Shown here piece by piece: positions 16,842-26,705 of a stretch of DNA of 64,000 nt (position 1 is its first letter; every line of letters starts with the position of its first letter). Source of the stretch: G963677445 sp963677445 (GTDB lineage: Bacteria; Bacteroidota; Ignavibacteria; Ignavibacteriales; Melioribacteraceae); NCBI GenBank assembly GCA_963677445.2, contig CAXXGF010000038.1:124001-188000 (forward strand), read 5' to 3'. A program made the translations under genes and the position numbers. The notes under the pieces are model-generated. The model saw nothing but the letters and a program-made list of their open reading frames with translations. It did no database searches and was not told the DNA's origin.

Positions 16842-19800
16842 TTATATATTTTCCGGAATTTTCAGAAGCATGGTAGTTCCCTCCGGAGAGGTCTTTTCAA
16901 CACTGATAGAACCATGAATACTCTCAAAAAATCTTTTTGCCATACTCAGCCCCAAACCCATCCCTTTTGTTTTCGTAGTAAAATTATCCTTAAAGATATC
17001 ATTTTTTATTTCCGGATTTATTCCCGCGCCGTCATCTATGACTTTTATCAGGATATTATTTGCTTCATCACTGGTGGCAATCTCAATATTTTCAGCGCCG
17101 GCCTGAATCGAATTTCTTACCAGGTTGATCAGAGTTCTCATCACCTGGTCTTTATCCGATGTAACCATGATTTCTTTTTTATGAAGTGAAAGTTTTATGC
17201 TTACCTTTTCTTCCATAAACAGATTCACAGTATCGATCAGCGCGTGATCAACCGCGAATTTTTCGAGCTTAAGACTTGGCATCCGGGCAAAATTTGAAAA
17301 TTCCGAAGCAATGTTTTTTAATGTTTCTATCTGGTTTATTACAGTGGTTGTAACTTTTTCAAAAATGTCATCAAATTTGGGAGATTTATCCTTATAAGAG
17401 ATAATTAGCTGCTGAACCGCGAGTTTCATTGGTGTCAGAGGATTTTTAATCTCATGAGCGACCTGACGTGATATCTGTTTCCAGGCTGTTTCCCTTTCAA
17501 TTTCAGCGAGCTGCGCCTGGCTTTTTTTAAGATCATAGATCATCGAGTTAAATCCTTCGATGAGTTCACCTATCTCTCCCCGGCTTTTTTCATTCAGTTC
17601 AAGACTCAAATCTCCACGGGCCACCGCTTTTGTCGCCTGGGTTAACTTTCTTATCGGAGAGGATATCTGGTTGGCAAATAACGCGCTTATTATCACTATC
17701 ATTATTACAACGAAAGAATAACTGCCGAAAAGGAATATATCAATTTCAACTCCTCCGAAGGGAAGCATTATCGGATTAAAAACATCCGAAACTTTTATAA
17801 TATATTCACTTTCACCAAGAACAGCCTTATAATAGAGCGAATTAAATTCATAGTTTTCTATCTTTTCACTGACCACACTTTCGCGTGATCCTGAATTTAT
17901 AAGTTCATTATACACAACCGGGTTGAGATATGAAGGAATAAGTCCGATTTTATAAAATCTGTCCTGTGTGCTGTAAATAACTCTCGGACCTTTGTAAAGC
18001 GCGAAATTAATACCCAGGTCAACTGCGGCTTTTTCAAAAATAGATTTATCGATCAGGTAATTTTTGGAAAGATAATTGTTTATATATTCTTCCAGCGATA
18101 TCGCTCTTTTACCAAGTTTATAAATTACCGCGTCTTCATTTTTCGATTCAGTTGAGTTTTTAAGATACAATCCGAAAAACATAAGGGGAATGATGGAAAC
18201 CAAAAGAAACGCCAGCAGAAGTTTCGTTCGGAAACTGGCAAAAATTTCCAGATTTTTACTAAACCGGAAAATTGATATGATAAAGAGAATTGAAAAAATA
18301 ATAATGCTGTGAATAAGAAAGATTTTAAAGAAATTATAAAGACTCAGCGAAACCTCTTTTTCGGCAAGGGCAACCGCGATTTTTCTTGTAATATCATGCT
18401 CCCAGGTTTTCAGAACATAAACCCTGTGCAGTTCATCATTGAGAGGAATCAACATCCACTTTTCATTATCCCTGTTGAATTCTTCGGCAACAAGTAATTC
18501 TTTCTCTTCATCATTCAGATTGATATCGGCATGAAAATTAACCAGTTCATTATCGTGAAAATCAAATATTTTTAACTCCTTAAAATCGACCGCGGTGCTG
18601 AAAAACACCTTTCTCATTGAAAGAAAAGCCGGAATATCATCCATATCCAGCGATGAGACATCATAAATTACCGAAGCGTCAAGAAATCCCGAAAGCCGGC
18701 CTCTGCCTGTCACCGGAATTATACCCCTGATAATTTTATTGCCTGTTGATGAAATTCTTTCCTTAATTATTTTTATACCATCAAAGTTTTTATCCATTTC
18801 AATCCATGAGCCGCGGTAACTTTCGGGAAAACGGAATCCGAAACCACCCATGTATTCTCCTTCGGGTGATATAAAATTGAGTTCACTGCTTAAGCCTTCT
18901 CTCTGCAGAACACTTTTACTCCATAATTTAAATGCTGTTAATTCAAAATTTTCCGTCTCTTCAAAACACTTCCTTACCGATTCCTCCTGAAAAGATGAGA
19001 TGAGTGTCTCCCGAATAAGAAACTCCATAAAATTTTCATTCGGCCGGGTTAACTCCAGAGCGGTTTTCTTGAGAGATTCACGCTCCAGTTCCGAATTATA
19101 ATAGTTCAGCAGCGATACCGTAATAATTGAGGAAGCCAGAAGATAATAGAGAGGATAAAGCAGATTTTTTTTCTTCTGTACTACGAGAGGATAAGCCAGA
19201 AGAAAGGTAATTGTTATATGCATTATTCTTATAAGCGGAGTTCCCTGCGGTTGCTCCTGAAAAGCGTCATAAACAATGCCGCTGATCTGCATCAGTATAA
19301 ATAATAAAAGAAAGAACAAAAGTGGTGAAGTTTTATTCTTCGAAGGAAAACTCTTAAAGATTATAACAATATAACAAATAGATGCTGTGACGAGGCAAAA
19401 TCCCAGTATGAGAACACTGAGATGCATAATAAAAGAAGGGGCCCCCGGTATTAAAAGTGTTTCCCGGAAATACTCCAGTGATGAATCGAAGAGAACACTT
19501 TTAAGAGCTGCTCCGAGTCCTCTTAAAGAAACAAGAAAAAGAAAGATGGATACCAGCAAGACCGGAATGAAAGTACGGTAACTTCCCCGGTTTGGTTTTC
19601 CCGCGAAGTTGAACCGGTAAATATACCTGAATCCGACAACAATTATAACCAGAAAAAATATTGTGGTTATAAAAAATTCCAGCGGTGATCTTACTGTCCC
19701 GAAAAGGAACATGGATGAAAAATAAGAAGGATCGGCAATTCCCCCGTCGAAAAATTTCACCGGCAGTTCAAATTCAAACATTAAGAGACGTATACCGGTA

Positions 19801-20654
19801 AGATAAACGGTAATAATAAGAAATTTCACCAGCCTTAGTTTAATTTTCATAAAATCTTCATAAAATCCCAATCCCAGGAGAATTACACCAATCAGGCTCA
19901 AAACCGACTGAAAAGTGGAAATTGATTCATCGAGAGTTTCTATTTCAGCATTCAGTGTTGGTTTGATAAAACTTATACTGGCAATTTTTGTTCCCGCTGA
20001 ATTATAAAGATAGAATGAATGGAAGCGGCCATCGAGTTCTTTCTCAAAAGGATATTCGAAATTTATAACAAAATCGGTGTGATACCTTTCACCAAATTCT
20101 TCAATGATACTTATGGGGTGATAAAAAGTGTTTTCCAGATGATACAGTTTTTCAACCTGATAGTTGACAACAAGTAGTAAGTTCCGTCCCGCGGTTTTAA
20201 CCTTCCGCGCCATCGAGAGTGATACAACAAGACCGTTATTATGGAAAAAAGAAGCTCCCGACAAACAGGAAGAATCGGGAATAAATATATCGGGATTATC
20301 TGACCAGGCATAAGCTTCCCGGCCGGTAAGAAGAAATGAGTTAAAATACCCCTGACTTGTCTGCCGTAAAATATTTACAATATCCTTTTTACCCCTGGGA
20401 GGATCGTTGTTGGTTTTCCGCAGTTCTTCCGAAATAGAGGTAAATTTTTCTTTTAGTTTTTCCTCTGTTTCAACAAATCTCTGCCTTACTTCCCCCTCGA
20501 TTTTCGCGAGACGGTCATTAAGGTTTTCGGGCCATACTGGTTCCCTGTTTTTTATTAGAACCGGGGAAAGCACACCCGACAAAACAATCAGAACAACCGT
20601 TACAAACAACAAAATAAAATACTTCGAGCTACCGGCAAAGATTTTTTTCAGCAT
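16842..20654 (-). CDS. NtrY-like membrane sensor histidine kinase, very large
   Basis: A 1270-aa protein. A helix at residues ~10-32 is followed by a long extracytoplasmic coiled-coil/sensor stretch, then a block of about seven membrane helices (residues ~240-510), a second periplasmic sensor part, a membrane helix pair, a further extracytoplasmic region, a HAMP domain (after NQISSPIRKLTQATKAVA) and the kinase core. The phosphorylated His is in VAHEIKNPLTP (residue ~1067). Nucleotide-binding motifs: DQVMRTLINLVRNSIQ (N box), DDGAGI (G1) and KGMGLGLS (G2). The architecture is NtrY-like but with far more membrane and sensor parts. No response regulator lies nearby. It is sandwiched between a DUF4783 gene (1-bp gap) and the helicase gene. 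Confidence 0.93.
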   Translation of the reverse strand: MLKKIFAGSSKYFILLFVTVVLIVLSGVLSPVLIKNREPVWPENLNDRLAKIEGEVRQRFVETEEKLKEKFTSISEELRKTNNDPPRGKKDIVNILRQTSQGYFNSFLLTGREAYAWSDNPDIFIPDSSCLSGASFFHNNGLVVSLSMARKVKTAGRNLLLVVNYQVEKLYHLENTFYHPISIIEEFGERYHTDFVINFEYPFEKELDGRFHSFYLYNSAGTKIASISFIKPTLNAEIETLDESISTFQSVLSLIGVILLGLGFYEDFMKIKLRLVKFLIITVYLTGIRLLMFEFELPVKFFDGGIADPSYFSSMFLFGTVRSPLEFFITTIFFLVIIVVGFRYIYRFNFAGKPNRGSYRTFIPVLLVSIFLFLVSLRGLGAALKSVLFDSSLEYFRETLLIPGAPSFIMHLSVLILGFCLVTASICYIVIIFKSFPSKNKTSPLLFFLLLFILMQISGIVYDAFQEQPQGTPLIRIMHITITFLLAYPLVVQKKKNLLYPLYYLLASSIITVSLLNYYNSELERESLKKTALELTRPNENFMEFLIRETLISSFQEESVRKCFEETENFELTAFKLWSKSVLQREGLSSELNFISPEGEYMGGFGFRFPESYRGSWIEMDKNFDGIKIIKERISSTGNKIIRGIIPVTGRGRLSGFLDASVIYDVSSLDMDDIPAFLSMRKVFFSTAVDFKELKIFDFHDNELVNFHADINLNDEEKELLVAEEFNRDNEKWMLIPLNDELHRVYVLKTWEHDITRKIAVALAEKEVSLSLYNFFKIFLIHSIIIFSILFIISIFRFSKNLEIFASFRTKLLLAFLLVSIIPLMFFGLYLKNSTESKNEDAVIYKLGKRAISLEEYINNYLSKNYLIDKSIFEKAAVDLGINFALYKGPRVIYSTQDRFYKIGLIPSYLNPVVYNELINSGSRESVVSEKIENYEFNSLYYKAVLGESEYIIKVSDVFNPIMLPFGGVEIDIFLFGSYSFVVIMIVIISALFANQISSPIRKLTQATKAVARGDLSLELNEKSRGEIGELIEGFNSMIYDLKKSQAQLAEIERETAWKQISRQVAHEIKNPLTPMKLAVQQLIISYKDKSPKFDDIFEKVTTTVINQIETLKNIASEFSNFARMPSLKLEKFAVDHALIDTVNLFMEEKVSIKLSLHKKEIMVTSDKDQVMRTLINLVRNSIQAGAENIEIATSDEANNILIKVIDDGAGINPEIKNDIFKDNFTTKTKGMGLGLSMAKRFFESIHGSISVEKTSPEGTTMLLKIPENI

Positions 20655-20655
20655 T

Positions 20656-21078
20656 TCAGTTAATCGTTATCTGGGAAATTTTCCAGTTTTCTCCGGCAAG
20701 TTTTAATGAGATATATACCTTGGAGATTTTTCTTACTCCCTTATACCTGTATGAGAACTTCCCGGACGCAAAAGGATATGGTTTATCAAATTTTATATTA
20801 TTGAGCCTGAAATTAGCCCCTTCAATTTTTTTCAGGAAATCCTTCAGAATATGATATGCCTGATTTCGTGAAAAATAACCGCTCGTACCATTTTTTATAC
20901 TTAGATAAATATTACCGGCAATATCATCGTCAAACTTATCAATACTGCAACTTTTTAAACCTGCCTCGAACCTGCTGAATATCTTTCCGGGTCCCTGGAT
21001 AAAATCAGCGCCGGCCGGTGAACCCTGAATAAAAAAAGGGCCGCAAATAATGGCGATTAAAATCATTCTCACAAACAT
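20656..21078 (-). CDS. DUF4783-like exported protein
   Basis: A 140-aa protein with an N-terminal signal peptide (MFVRMILIAIICGPFFIQG, cleavage near 'SPA' or 'AGA'). The mature sequence has a helix-rich N half and a strand pair (FASGKFSYRYKGVRKISKVYISLKLA...WKISQITI) typical of the small NTF2-like DUF4783 family found in Bacteroidota and relatives. The gene starts the unit that continues into the histidine kinase (stop 1 bp before the kinase start). A periplasmic small NTF2-like protein next to a sensor kinase may feed its sensor part, but that is inference. Confidence 0.7.
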   Translation of the reverse strand: MFVRMILIAIICGPFFIQGSPAGADFIQGPGKIFSRFEAGLKSCSIDKFDDDIAGNIYLSIKNGTSGYFSRNQAYHILKDFLKKIEGANFRLNNIKFDKPYPFASGKFSYRYKGVRKISKVYISLKLAGENWKISQITIN

Positions 21079-21123
21079 TTCTCATATCTTTCATTCTCAT
21101 TCGCAAAATACTCAATTAACATT

Positions 21124-21151
21124 AAAAAAGCATACCCCGTTAAGGGTATGC
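21124..21151 (-). terminator. Terminator of the fibronectin lipoprotein gene
   Basis: Hairpin GCATACCC / GGGTATGC with a 6-nt loop, flanked by AAAAAA on the left, which reads as a T-run for leftward transcription. It lies between the lipoprotein at 21178 and the DUF4783 gene at 21078. Confidence 0.8.
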
Positions 21152-21177
21152 CGCAATATTTCTTCCGGTTTTTTCTT

Positions 21178-22008
21178 TTACCTGCTCCTTACCGTCGAAG
21201 GTGAGGAATGAATCTTTCGTTCAACATTTTTTTTCAACATTTTTTCACCCGGTATTAACTGAAATGCCCAGTCAAATACCATTCTTTCCGGAGTAATCTG
21301 GGATACCCTTATCTTAGCATAATGATTATCAACAGTCCAAATCACATAGGTATGGTTTATCTTCGCTTCGACATACTTCACATTATCATCAGGTAAAATG
21401 GGTACCCAGCCTCCGGTTGGCGCCTCGGTAATATCATAAATATCATCAGTCCGTCCCATATCCTGGATGTCGAATTCTTCCCATACATTCAGGTAAAACA
21501 CCCCTTCATAATTTTCGAAAAAGAAATCGGCCAGATAATCATTATAGGACACAATTGATTCTTCGGCAAAACTGAAACCGGCAAGGTCGGGCTGAGTTAT
21601 ATAGTCATAGACAATTTCATTTGTTCCTTCAGGACGCGCGATCCCATATACTTCATCATAACTGAGCTCACTTTCGTTGTTATTAAAATCGTAAGCGGCG
21701 ACACCATAGTAATATTTTTCGCCGTTAACCGCTTCATAGTCGACAAATGAAGTATTGGGTGTTGACCCGATCAGTGTATATTCACCCCAGTAATCTTCCG
21801 CGTAATAGATATTAAATCCCTGCAGATCTCTTTCCGGGGGGGCTGACCAGTGAATTTCAACTTCTCCGTCGTAGGAATAAGTTCTTACATTTGTCGGCGG
21901 AGAAGGGGGCGATGTATCATAAGAAAATGTATCTTCGTCACAGGAATAGAAAAATAGTGTCAATCCCATGAGCATAAGCAAAAGTGTTATATTTTTTCTG
22001 GTTTTCAT
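21178..22008 (-). CDS. Fibronectin type III lipoprotein
   Basis: A 276-aa protein with a lipoprotein signal (LTLFFYSC, Cys23). Residues ~35-125 are one fibronectin type III domain: P-P-T-N-V-R-T-Y start, EIHWSAPPERDLQGFNIYYA, then F-V-D-Y-E-A-V-N-G-E-K-Y-Y-Y-G-V-A-A-Y-D. The second half (~residues 130-276) is beta-rich and not recognised. Such proteins sit on the outer membrane surface or in the periplasm and bind partners. AAAAAGGAGA precedes ATG 22008. Flanked by terminators on both sides, it is a one-gene unit. Confidence 0.85.
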   Translation of the reverse strand: MKTRKNITLLLMLMGLTLFFYSCDEDTFSYDTSPPSPPTNVRTYSYDGEVEIHWSAPPERDLQGFNIYYAEDYWGEYTLIGSTPNTSFVDYEAVNGEKYYYGVAAYDFNNNESELSYDEVYGIARPEGTNEIVYDYITQPDLAGFSFAEESIVSYNDYLADFFFENYEGVFYLNVWEEFDIQDMGRTDDIYDITEAPTGGWVPILPDDNVKYVEAKINHTYVIWTVDNHYAKIRVSQITPERMVFDWAFQLIPGEKMLKKNVERKIHSSPSTVRSR

Positions 22009-22108
22009 TTTTTCTCCTTTTTGTTTATTAAATAAACAGCAAAGAGAATGCCAAAGTATTTCCCTTGAAATTACTTATTTTTGAGCATATCAATGCGGTT
22101 TTAAAAAT

Positions 22109-22151
22109 AAAAGTGTCCACTTATTTATACAAACAGGTGGACACTTTTTTG
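22109..22151 (-). terminator. Terminator after pyrC
   Basis: Perfect 12-bp inverted repeat AAAAGTGTCCAC / GTGGACACTTTT with a 17-nt loop, immediately after the pyrC stop and before the divergently placed regulatory region of the lipoprotein gene. T-runs exist on both sides. Confidence 0.8.
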
Positions 22152-22155
22152 AAAA

Positions 22156-23445
22156 TTATATTTTATTGTAGCTTCCTTCAAAGAAAAGCTGTCCTTTATT
22201 TATCGTCGCGACAGGTTTTCCGGTAAGCAGTCTTTTATCGAAGGGAGTATTCTTCGATTTACTTCTGAACTTATTAACATCTACAGTCCAAACTTTCCCC
22301 GCATCGAAGATAGTCAGGTTCGCTTTTTCACCTTCCGCGATTTTCGGGATTTCAAGATTGAGTATTTTCCGCGGATTTACCGCTAATTTATAAATAAGGT
22401 CTTCGATTGTAAGATGTTTTTTATTTACAAGTTCACTGATTGATAGTCCGAGCTGGGTTTCGAGGCCGATAATACCGTTTGGCGCGTAAATAAATTCTTT
22501 CTCTTTATCTTCTACAGCATGGGGGGCGTGATCACTTGCAATACAGTCGATAGTGCCATCCTTCAGCCCTTCTATCACAGCTTCAACATCCTGGCGGGTC
22601 CTAAGGGGGGGATTCATTTTGTAATTGGTATCATAAGACTTAAGCGAGTCGTCGGTAAGAGTAAAATGATGGGGTGTAACCTCGGCTGTCACATTTATTC
22701 CCCTGGCCTTCGCTTCCCTGACAAGCTGAATGGAATTTTTCGTACTTATATGAGCAATATGAACCTTTCCGCCAGTATATTCAGCCACTATAATATCACG
22801 GGCAACAATCAGATCTTCAGCGATTGATGGCAGCCCGGCCAGTCCTAAAGTAGTTGAGACAATACTTTCGTTCATTACTCCCTCATCCATTGAGGAGTCT
22901 TCGCAGTGCTCTATAACCGGGGTGTTGAATTTTTTTGTATATTCCATCGCGCTGCGGAGTATAGCGGCGGTTTTTACCGCTACGCCATCATCTGAAAAAG
23001 CCACAGCGCCCATCTCATGCATCTCGGCCAGAGGGGCCAAAAACTCACCTTTCCTTTCAAGTGTTACAGCGCCTATCGGAAAAACATCTACCAGGTGACT
23101 CTGGGATTTTGCCCTGATCAGGTTAACCACCTCGGCTGAATCGGTAGCGGGAGTGGTATTTGGCATGCAGGCGATGCCGGTAAATCCCCCGGCGGCGGCT
23201 GAATCACTGCCTGTTTTAATAGTTTCGGTATGTTCTCTGCCCGGTTCTCTCAGGTGTACATGCATATCAAAAAAGCCTGGCGCGCAATAAAAGTCATCAA
23301 ACTCATATACCGCCGCGTTCTCTGTATCCGATTCCGGAATATCTCCGATTTTTTTAATAACACCATCCTCAATAATCAAATCGGTTTTTCTGTTTAATCC
23401 CTGGAGCGGGTCTGTCAGAATCACTCCTTTTAATATAGTTTCCAT
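22156..23445 (-). CDS. pyrC: Dihydroorotase
   Basis: A 429-aa class I dihydroorotase, normal length. The zinc site is intact: DMHVHLREPGREHTETI (HxH), a later ITAEVTPHHF, and SDHAPH near residue 305. It closes carbamoyl-aspartate to dihydroorotate in pyrimidine synthesis. ATG 23445 is preceded by AGAGGAATAA. The gene follows pyrB after 14 bp. Because the metal ligands are intact it is an active enzyme and not one of the inactive PyrC-like scaffold subunits seen with some aspartate transcarbamylases. Confidence 0.96.
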   Translation of the reverse strand: METILKGVILTDPLQGLNRKTDLIIEDGVIKKIGDIPESDTENAAVYEFDDFYCAPGFFDMHVHLREPGREHTETIKTGSDSAAAGGFTGIACMPNTTPATDSAEVVNLIRAKSQSHLVDVFPIGAVTLERKGEFLAPLAEMHEMGAVAFSDDGVAVKTAAILRSAMEYTKKFNTPVIEHCEDSSMDEGVMNESIVSTTLGLAGLPSIAEDLIVARDIIVAEYTGGKVHIAHISTKNSIQLVREAKARGINVTAEVTPHHFTLTDDSLKSYDTNYKMNPPLRTRQDVEAVIEGLKDGTIDCIASDHAPHAVEDKEKEFIYAPNGIIGLETQLGLSISELVNKKHLTIEDLIYKLAVNPRKILNLEIPKIAEGEKANLTIFDAGKVWTVDVNKFRSKSKNTPFDKRLLTGKPVATINKGQLFFEGSYNKI

Positions 23446-23459
23446 TTATTCCTCTGATT

Positions 23460-24380
23460 TTAATTCATTGTACCAAGTAAATAAAGCGCTGCCATCCTGA
23501 CAGCCACACCATTTGTAACCTGGTCGAGTATGAGCTGATATGGTCCGTCCGCGACTTCTGAAGAAAGCTCGACACCCCTGTTAATCGGACCCGGATGAAG
23601 AACAAGAATATCCTGATTGTATTTGTCAAGTCTTTCGGCGGTAATACCAAAATAGGTATGATATTCCCTTGTGGAAGGTATTGTGGTGCCCGCTTTCCTT
23701 TCAAGCTGAATCCTCAGCACATTAATCACATCATTTTCTTTGATCGCTTCATCAATTGATGTGTAAATCTTTACTCCAAGCTGTTCAAGAAACCGGGGGA
23801 TCATTGTCGCCGGACCACATACCGAAACATTCGCGCCCGCTGTTTTTAAACCGAATATATTGGAAAGCGCGACTCTGCTGTGAGCGATATCTCCGACAAT
23901 ACAAACATTCAGCCCTTCAAGTTTGCCAAACTTTTCTCTTATCGTATACATATCCAGAAGGGCCTGGGTCGGATGTTCATGTCTTCCATCTCCCGCGTTA
24001 ATGATATTCGCGTCCGATATCCTGGTCAGGAACTGCGGAACACCTGATGATTCATGTCTGACAACAATCATGTCAACCTTCATTGCTTCAATATTCCTGA
24101 CAGTATCCTTAAAAGTTTCACCTTTTTTTGTACTGCTTGTAGAAGCGCTGAAATTTATTACATCTGCCGACAACCTCTTTTGAGCAAGCTCAAATGACAT
24201 TCTTGTTCGGGTAGAACTTTCAAAGAAGAGGTTGACAATTGTTTTGCCCTGGAGTGTGGGCACTTTTTTAATGGGTCTTTCCAGAATCTCCCTGAAAGTC
24301 GAAGCAGTATCAAGAATGAGATGCAAATCTTCGGCCGGAACCCCGTATAATCCTAATAAATGTCTGCTTGATAATGCCAT
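23460..24380 (-). CDS. pyrB: Aspartate carbamoyltransferase catalytic subunit
   Basis: A 306-aa protein, standard for the catalytic chain. Carbamoyl-phosphate site FFESSTRTRMSFELAQKRL (residues ~51-69), HPTQALLDMYTI (residues ~135-146), and the aspartate-side HPGPINRG motif. It makes carbamoyl-aspartate, the first committed step of UMP synthesis. No pyrI regulatory chain is adjacent. It lies 4 bp after pyrR and 14 bp before pyrC: pyrR-pyrB-pyrC form one unit. Confidence 0.96.
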   Translation of the reverse strand: MALSSRHLLGLYGVPAEDLHLILDTASTFREILERPIKKVPTLQGKTIVNLFFESSTRTRMSFELAQKRLSADVINFSASTSSTKKGETFKDTVRNIEAMKVDMIVVRHESSGVPQFLTRISDANIINAGDGRHEHPTQALLDMYTIREKFGKLEGLNVCIVGDIAHSRVALSNIFGLKTAGANVSVCGPATMIPRFLEQLGVKIYTSIDEAIKENDVINVLRIQLERKAGTTIPSTREYHTYFGITAERLDKYNQDILVLHPGPINRGVELSSEVADGPYQLILDQVTNGVAVRMAALYLLGTMN

Positions 24381-24384
24381 TTCC

Positions 24385-24942
24385 TTACTCGCCAGTTTGT
24401 TTTTCAGTTACGTCAATTAAATAGACTGCGTCTTCACCATCAATCTCTTTCATCTTAACTTTAACTTCCTCATTTATGGAAGTCGGAATATTTTTGCCAA
24501 CAAAATCAGCTTTCACCGGCAGTTCACGGTGTCCCCGGTCAACAAGAGAACAAAACTGTATGGTATCGGGGCGGCCAAGGTCCATAAGCGCGTCCATAGC
24601 GGCTCTGACAGTTCTTCCCGTATAGAGCACATCATCAATCATAACAACATCACGATTGCTAATGTCAAAAGTAATATCGGTCACAGAAACTTCCGGCTGT
24701 TTCAGTCTTGTCCTAAAATCATCCCGGTAAAGGGTGATATCAAGAATTCCAAACTGGGGAGTTGAGTCATCTATCTCCTTCATTTTGTCCCTGATTCTGC
24801 GGGCGACAAATTCGCCGCGGGTTTTAATTCCAATGACCACCAGGTTTTCACATCCTTTGTTTCTTTCCAGAATTTCATGCGCCAGCCTGGTGATTGTGCG
24901 GGTCATTCCCGCTTCATCAATAATTTTTGCTTTTATGTCCAT
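24385..24942 (-). CDS. pyrR: PyrR regulator / uracil phosphoribosyltransferase
   Basis: Start placed at ATG 24942 (185 aa, the normal PyrR length): AAGGAGG lies 11 bp upstream. A TTG two codons earlier (24948) has closer spacing to the same site and is a real alternative; the upstream in-frame ATG at 24984 gives an odd 14-residue extension. The PRPP-binding motif VVMIDDVLYTGRTVRAAM is near residue 100, and VIGIKTRGEFVARRI near residue 37 is typical. PyrR binds pyr mRNA when UMP is high and in some species also makes UMP from uracil. I found no clear PyrR-binding hairpin in the 120-bp leader. Confidence 0.92.
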   Translation of the reverse strand: MDIKAKIIDEAGMTRTITRLAHEILERNKGCENLVVIGIKTRGEFVARRIRDKMKEIDDSTPQFGILDITLYRDDFRTRLKQPEVSVTDITFDISNRDVVMIDDVLYTGRTVRAAMDALMDLGRPDTIQFCSLVDRGHRELPVKADFVGKNIPTSINEEVKVKMKEIDGEDAVYLIDVTEKQTGE

Positions 24943-25105
24943 ATACAAAAAATCCTCCTTGACTTTCGTCGCGGAGGTCTCCATTTTGATTTTTTATTTC
25001 ATCTTTCATTCCTTTTTTATCTCCCGGATAAACTTAAAGGAAAAATCAGTTAATTTTAGTTAACCAAGATAAAATATTTTATTTTAAAATCCAGAATAAT
25101 TTTCA

Positions 25106-26266
25106 TCAGCGAATGATTTTAAATTCTATTCTCCTGTTAATTGCTCTTCCTGTGGCTGTTTTGTTATCTGAAATCGGATTTGCCGAACCATAACCCACTG
25201 CGATAAGCCTTTCTTTCGCGACACCGCGGGCAGTCAGGTAGTTTTTAACTGTCTGGGCTCTTTTCTGCGATAACCTCTGGTTAAACTTCTCTGAACCTAT
25301 ATTATCGGTAAATCCCTGAATTTCAACTTTCATACCGGGATTCCGGAGTAATACCTGTACGGCATGGAACAGAACGGGGTAAGCTTCCGGCGTTAGTTTG
25401 GTGCTGTTAAAATCAAAATTCACACCAACGAGGACCCATTTTTCACCCGAAGAAGAATATACATTTTCACTTCCGGTCTGTTGTCCGCTTCTGGTTTCCA
25501 TTGGAACAGGTTTCTCGACAACAACTTCCTTAACAACTTCACGGGGAATGTTATCCTGAACAATCTTTTCTATTCGGTCATAATCTATATTAGCCGACGG
25601 AACATCGGAAGAAGCCGCCAGGCCGTGATATACGTTGCAATATTTTGATGGTTCACCTGTGCTCAGGTAATATAAAAGCCCGATATCGACCTGCATATAT
25701 GAATCGTACCAGCCCCCTAAGAGTCCGCTTGTGTTATTTGTGCCCGCGTCACCATCAAGTCCGCCAGTTGGAACTGTATTGTAGATTAATTCAGCGCTAA
25801 GAAACCAATCATCTCCAACCTGCCAGTTTGCGCCCAATCCAGTAGCCAATTTGAAATCCAGGACAAAATCTTTGCTGGCATAAGCAACGCTCGGAGGATC
25901 GGAATGCATAAATGCAAGCAAACCCCCGCCGATTGAAAAATAGGGTACAAGTTCCTCACAGGGAACAAAATGATAAAGCAAACTTATATCACCGGATAAT
26001 CCATTTATACTTGTTGAATTTGTAGGGAACTCAGTTTCCATGTGCAGAAGGGTGCCCATAAACCGAATCGAAGCATGCTCGGATATATCGTTTTGAATTA
26101 CACCGTAAGCCCCAAAGTTTACCATCTGGGGTGTTGAGGCAGTATTTACCAATCGTGGATATGAGAATCCAAAACCATAACGCCAGCTGTCTTTATATAA
26201 TTGTCCGCTGGTCGCAACAGTAAATACCAGCATTAACAACACGATGAAAGTGGCCATTCTTTTCAT
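25106..26266 (-). CDS. OmpA family outer membrane protein
   Basis: A 386-aa protein with a signal peptide (MKRMATFIVLLMLVFTVATSG). Residues ~20-210 are an eight-strand-like beta-barrel with aromatic-rich strands. A linker follows with ...VQDNIPREVVKEVVVEKPVP. Residues ~275-386 are the OmpA peptidoglycan-binding domain: VNFDFNSTKLTPEAY, VEIQGFTDNIGSEKFNQRLS, and GYGSANPISDNKTATGRAINRRIEF. It links outer membrane and cell wall. AAGGGGAACAA lies before ATG 26266. It is monocistronic and divergent from the Mla-type operon. Confidence 0.92.
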   Translation of the reverse strand: MKRMATFIVLLMLVFTVATSGQLYKDSWRYGFGFSYPRLVNTASTPQMVNFGAYGVIQNDISEHASIRFMGTLLHMETEFPTNSTSINGLSGDISLLYHFVPCEELVPYFSIGGGLLAFMHSDPPSVAYASKDFVLDFKLATGLGANWQVGDDWFLSAELIYNTVPTGGLDGDAGTNNTSGLLGGWYDSYMQVDIGLLYYLSTGEPSKYCNVYHGLAASSDVPSANIDYDRIEKIVQDNIPREVVKEVVVEKPVPMETRSGQQTGSENVYSSSGEKWVLVGVNFDFNSTKLTPEAYPVLFHAVQVLLRNPGMKVEIQGFTDNIGSEKFNQRLSQKRAQTVKNYLTARGVAKERLIAVGYGSANPISDNKTATGRAINRRIEFKIIR

Positions 26267-26705
26267 TTTATTGTTCCCCTTAAATATATTAATCCGCTTT
26301 CATGAAAAAAGCACTTTCCTATACTTTTAACTCTGTTTAACTTATTTTTTGACATTACGGTATACTCTTTTAATGTCATTTTTTTTATATTAAGCACAGT
26401 ATATCTGCTTTTCGGTAAATAAGATAAGAAAAGAAAAGTTAAAATACAAATCTTTTTTTGTGCCTAAGATCAAATAAAATAACAAATTATTATATTCAGT
26501 TAAAAAATAACATTAGGCAGTTCACATAAACATGCTAAATAACAAGTCTTAAATAGAAGTCTCTTTTTCTTTGTTTTTTCACAGATTATAATATATTTAT
26601 CGTAAGAGGTATCCTTTTTTTTTAACTATTTTATAGTATTTTTACAGATTCACATTTTTATATGTTTTTATTGCCATTTACACTTCGGAGATTCCGGTCG
26701 CGGAT
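26267..26705. other. Long AT-rich divergent intergenic region
   Basis: About 440 bp with no coding sequence between ompA and the mlaE-like gene. It holds long T-runs and TATAAT/TATAGT-like boxes (for example near 26587 and 26630) that may be promoters, but I cannot assign start sites. No inverted repeat typical of an operator is evident. Confidence 0.5.

Noticed and set aside
24943..25105. PyrR-binding attenuator in the pyr leader
   Set aside because: No hairpin plus terminator pair and no recognisable PyrR binding loop could be folded by eye in the leader.
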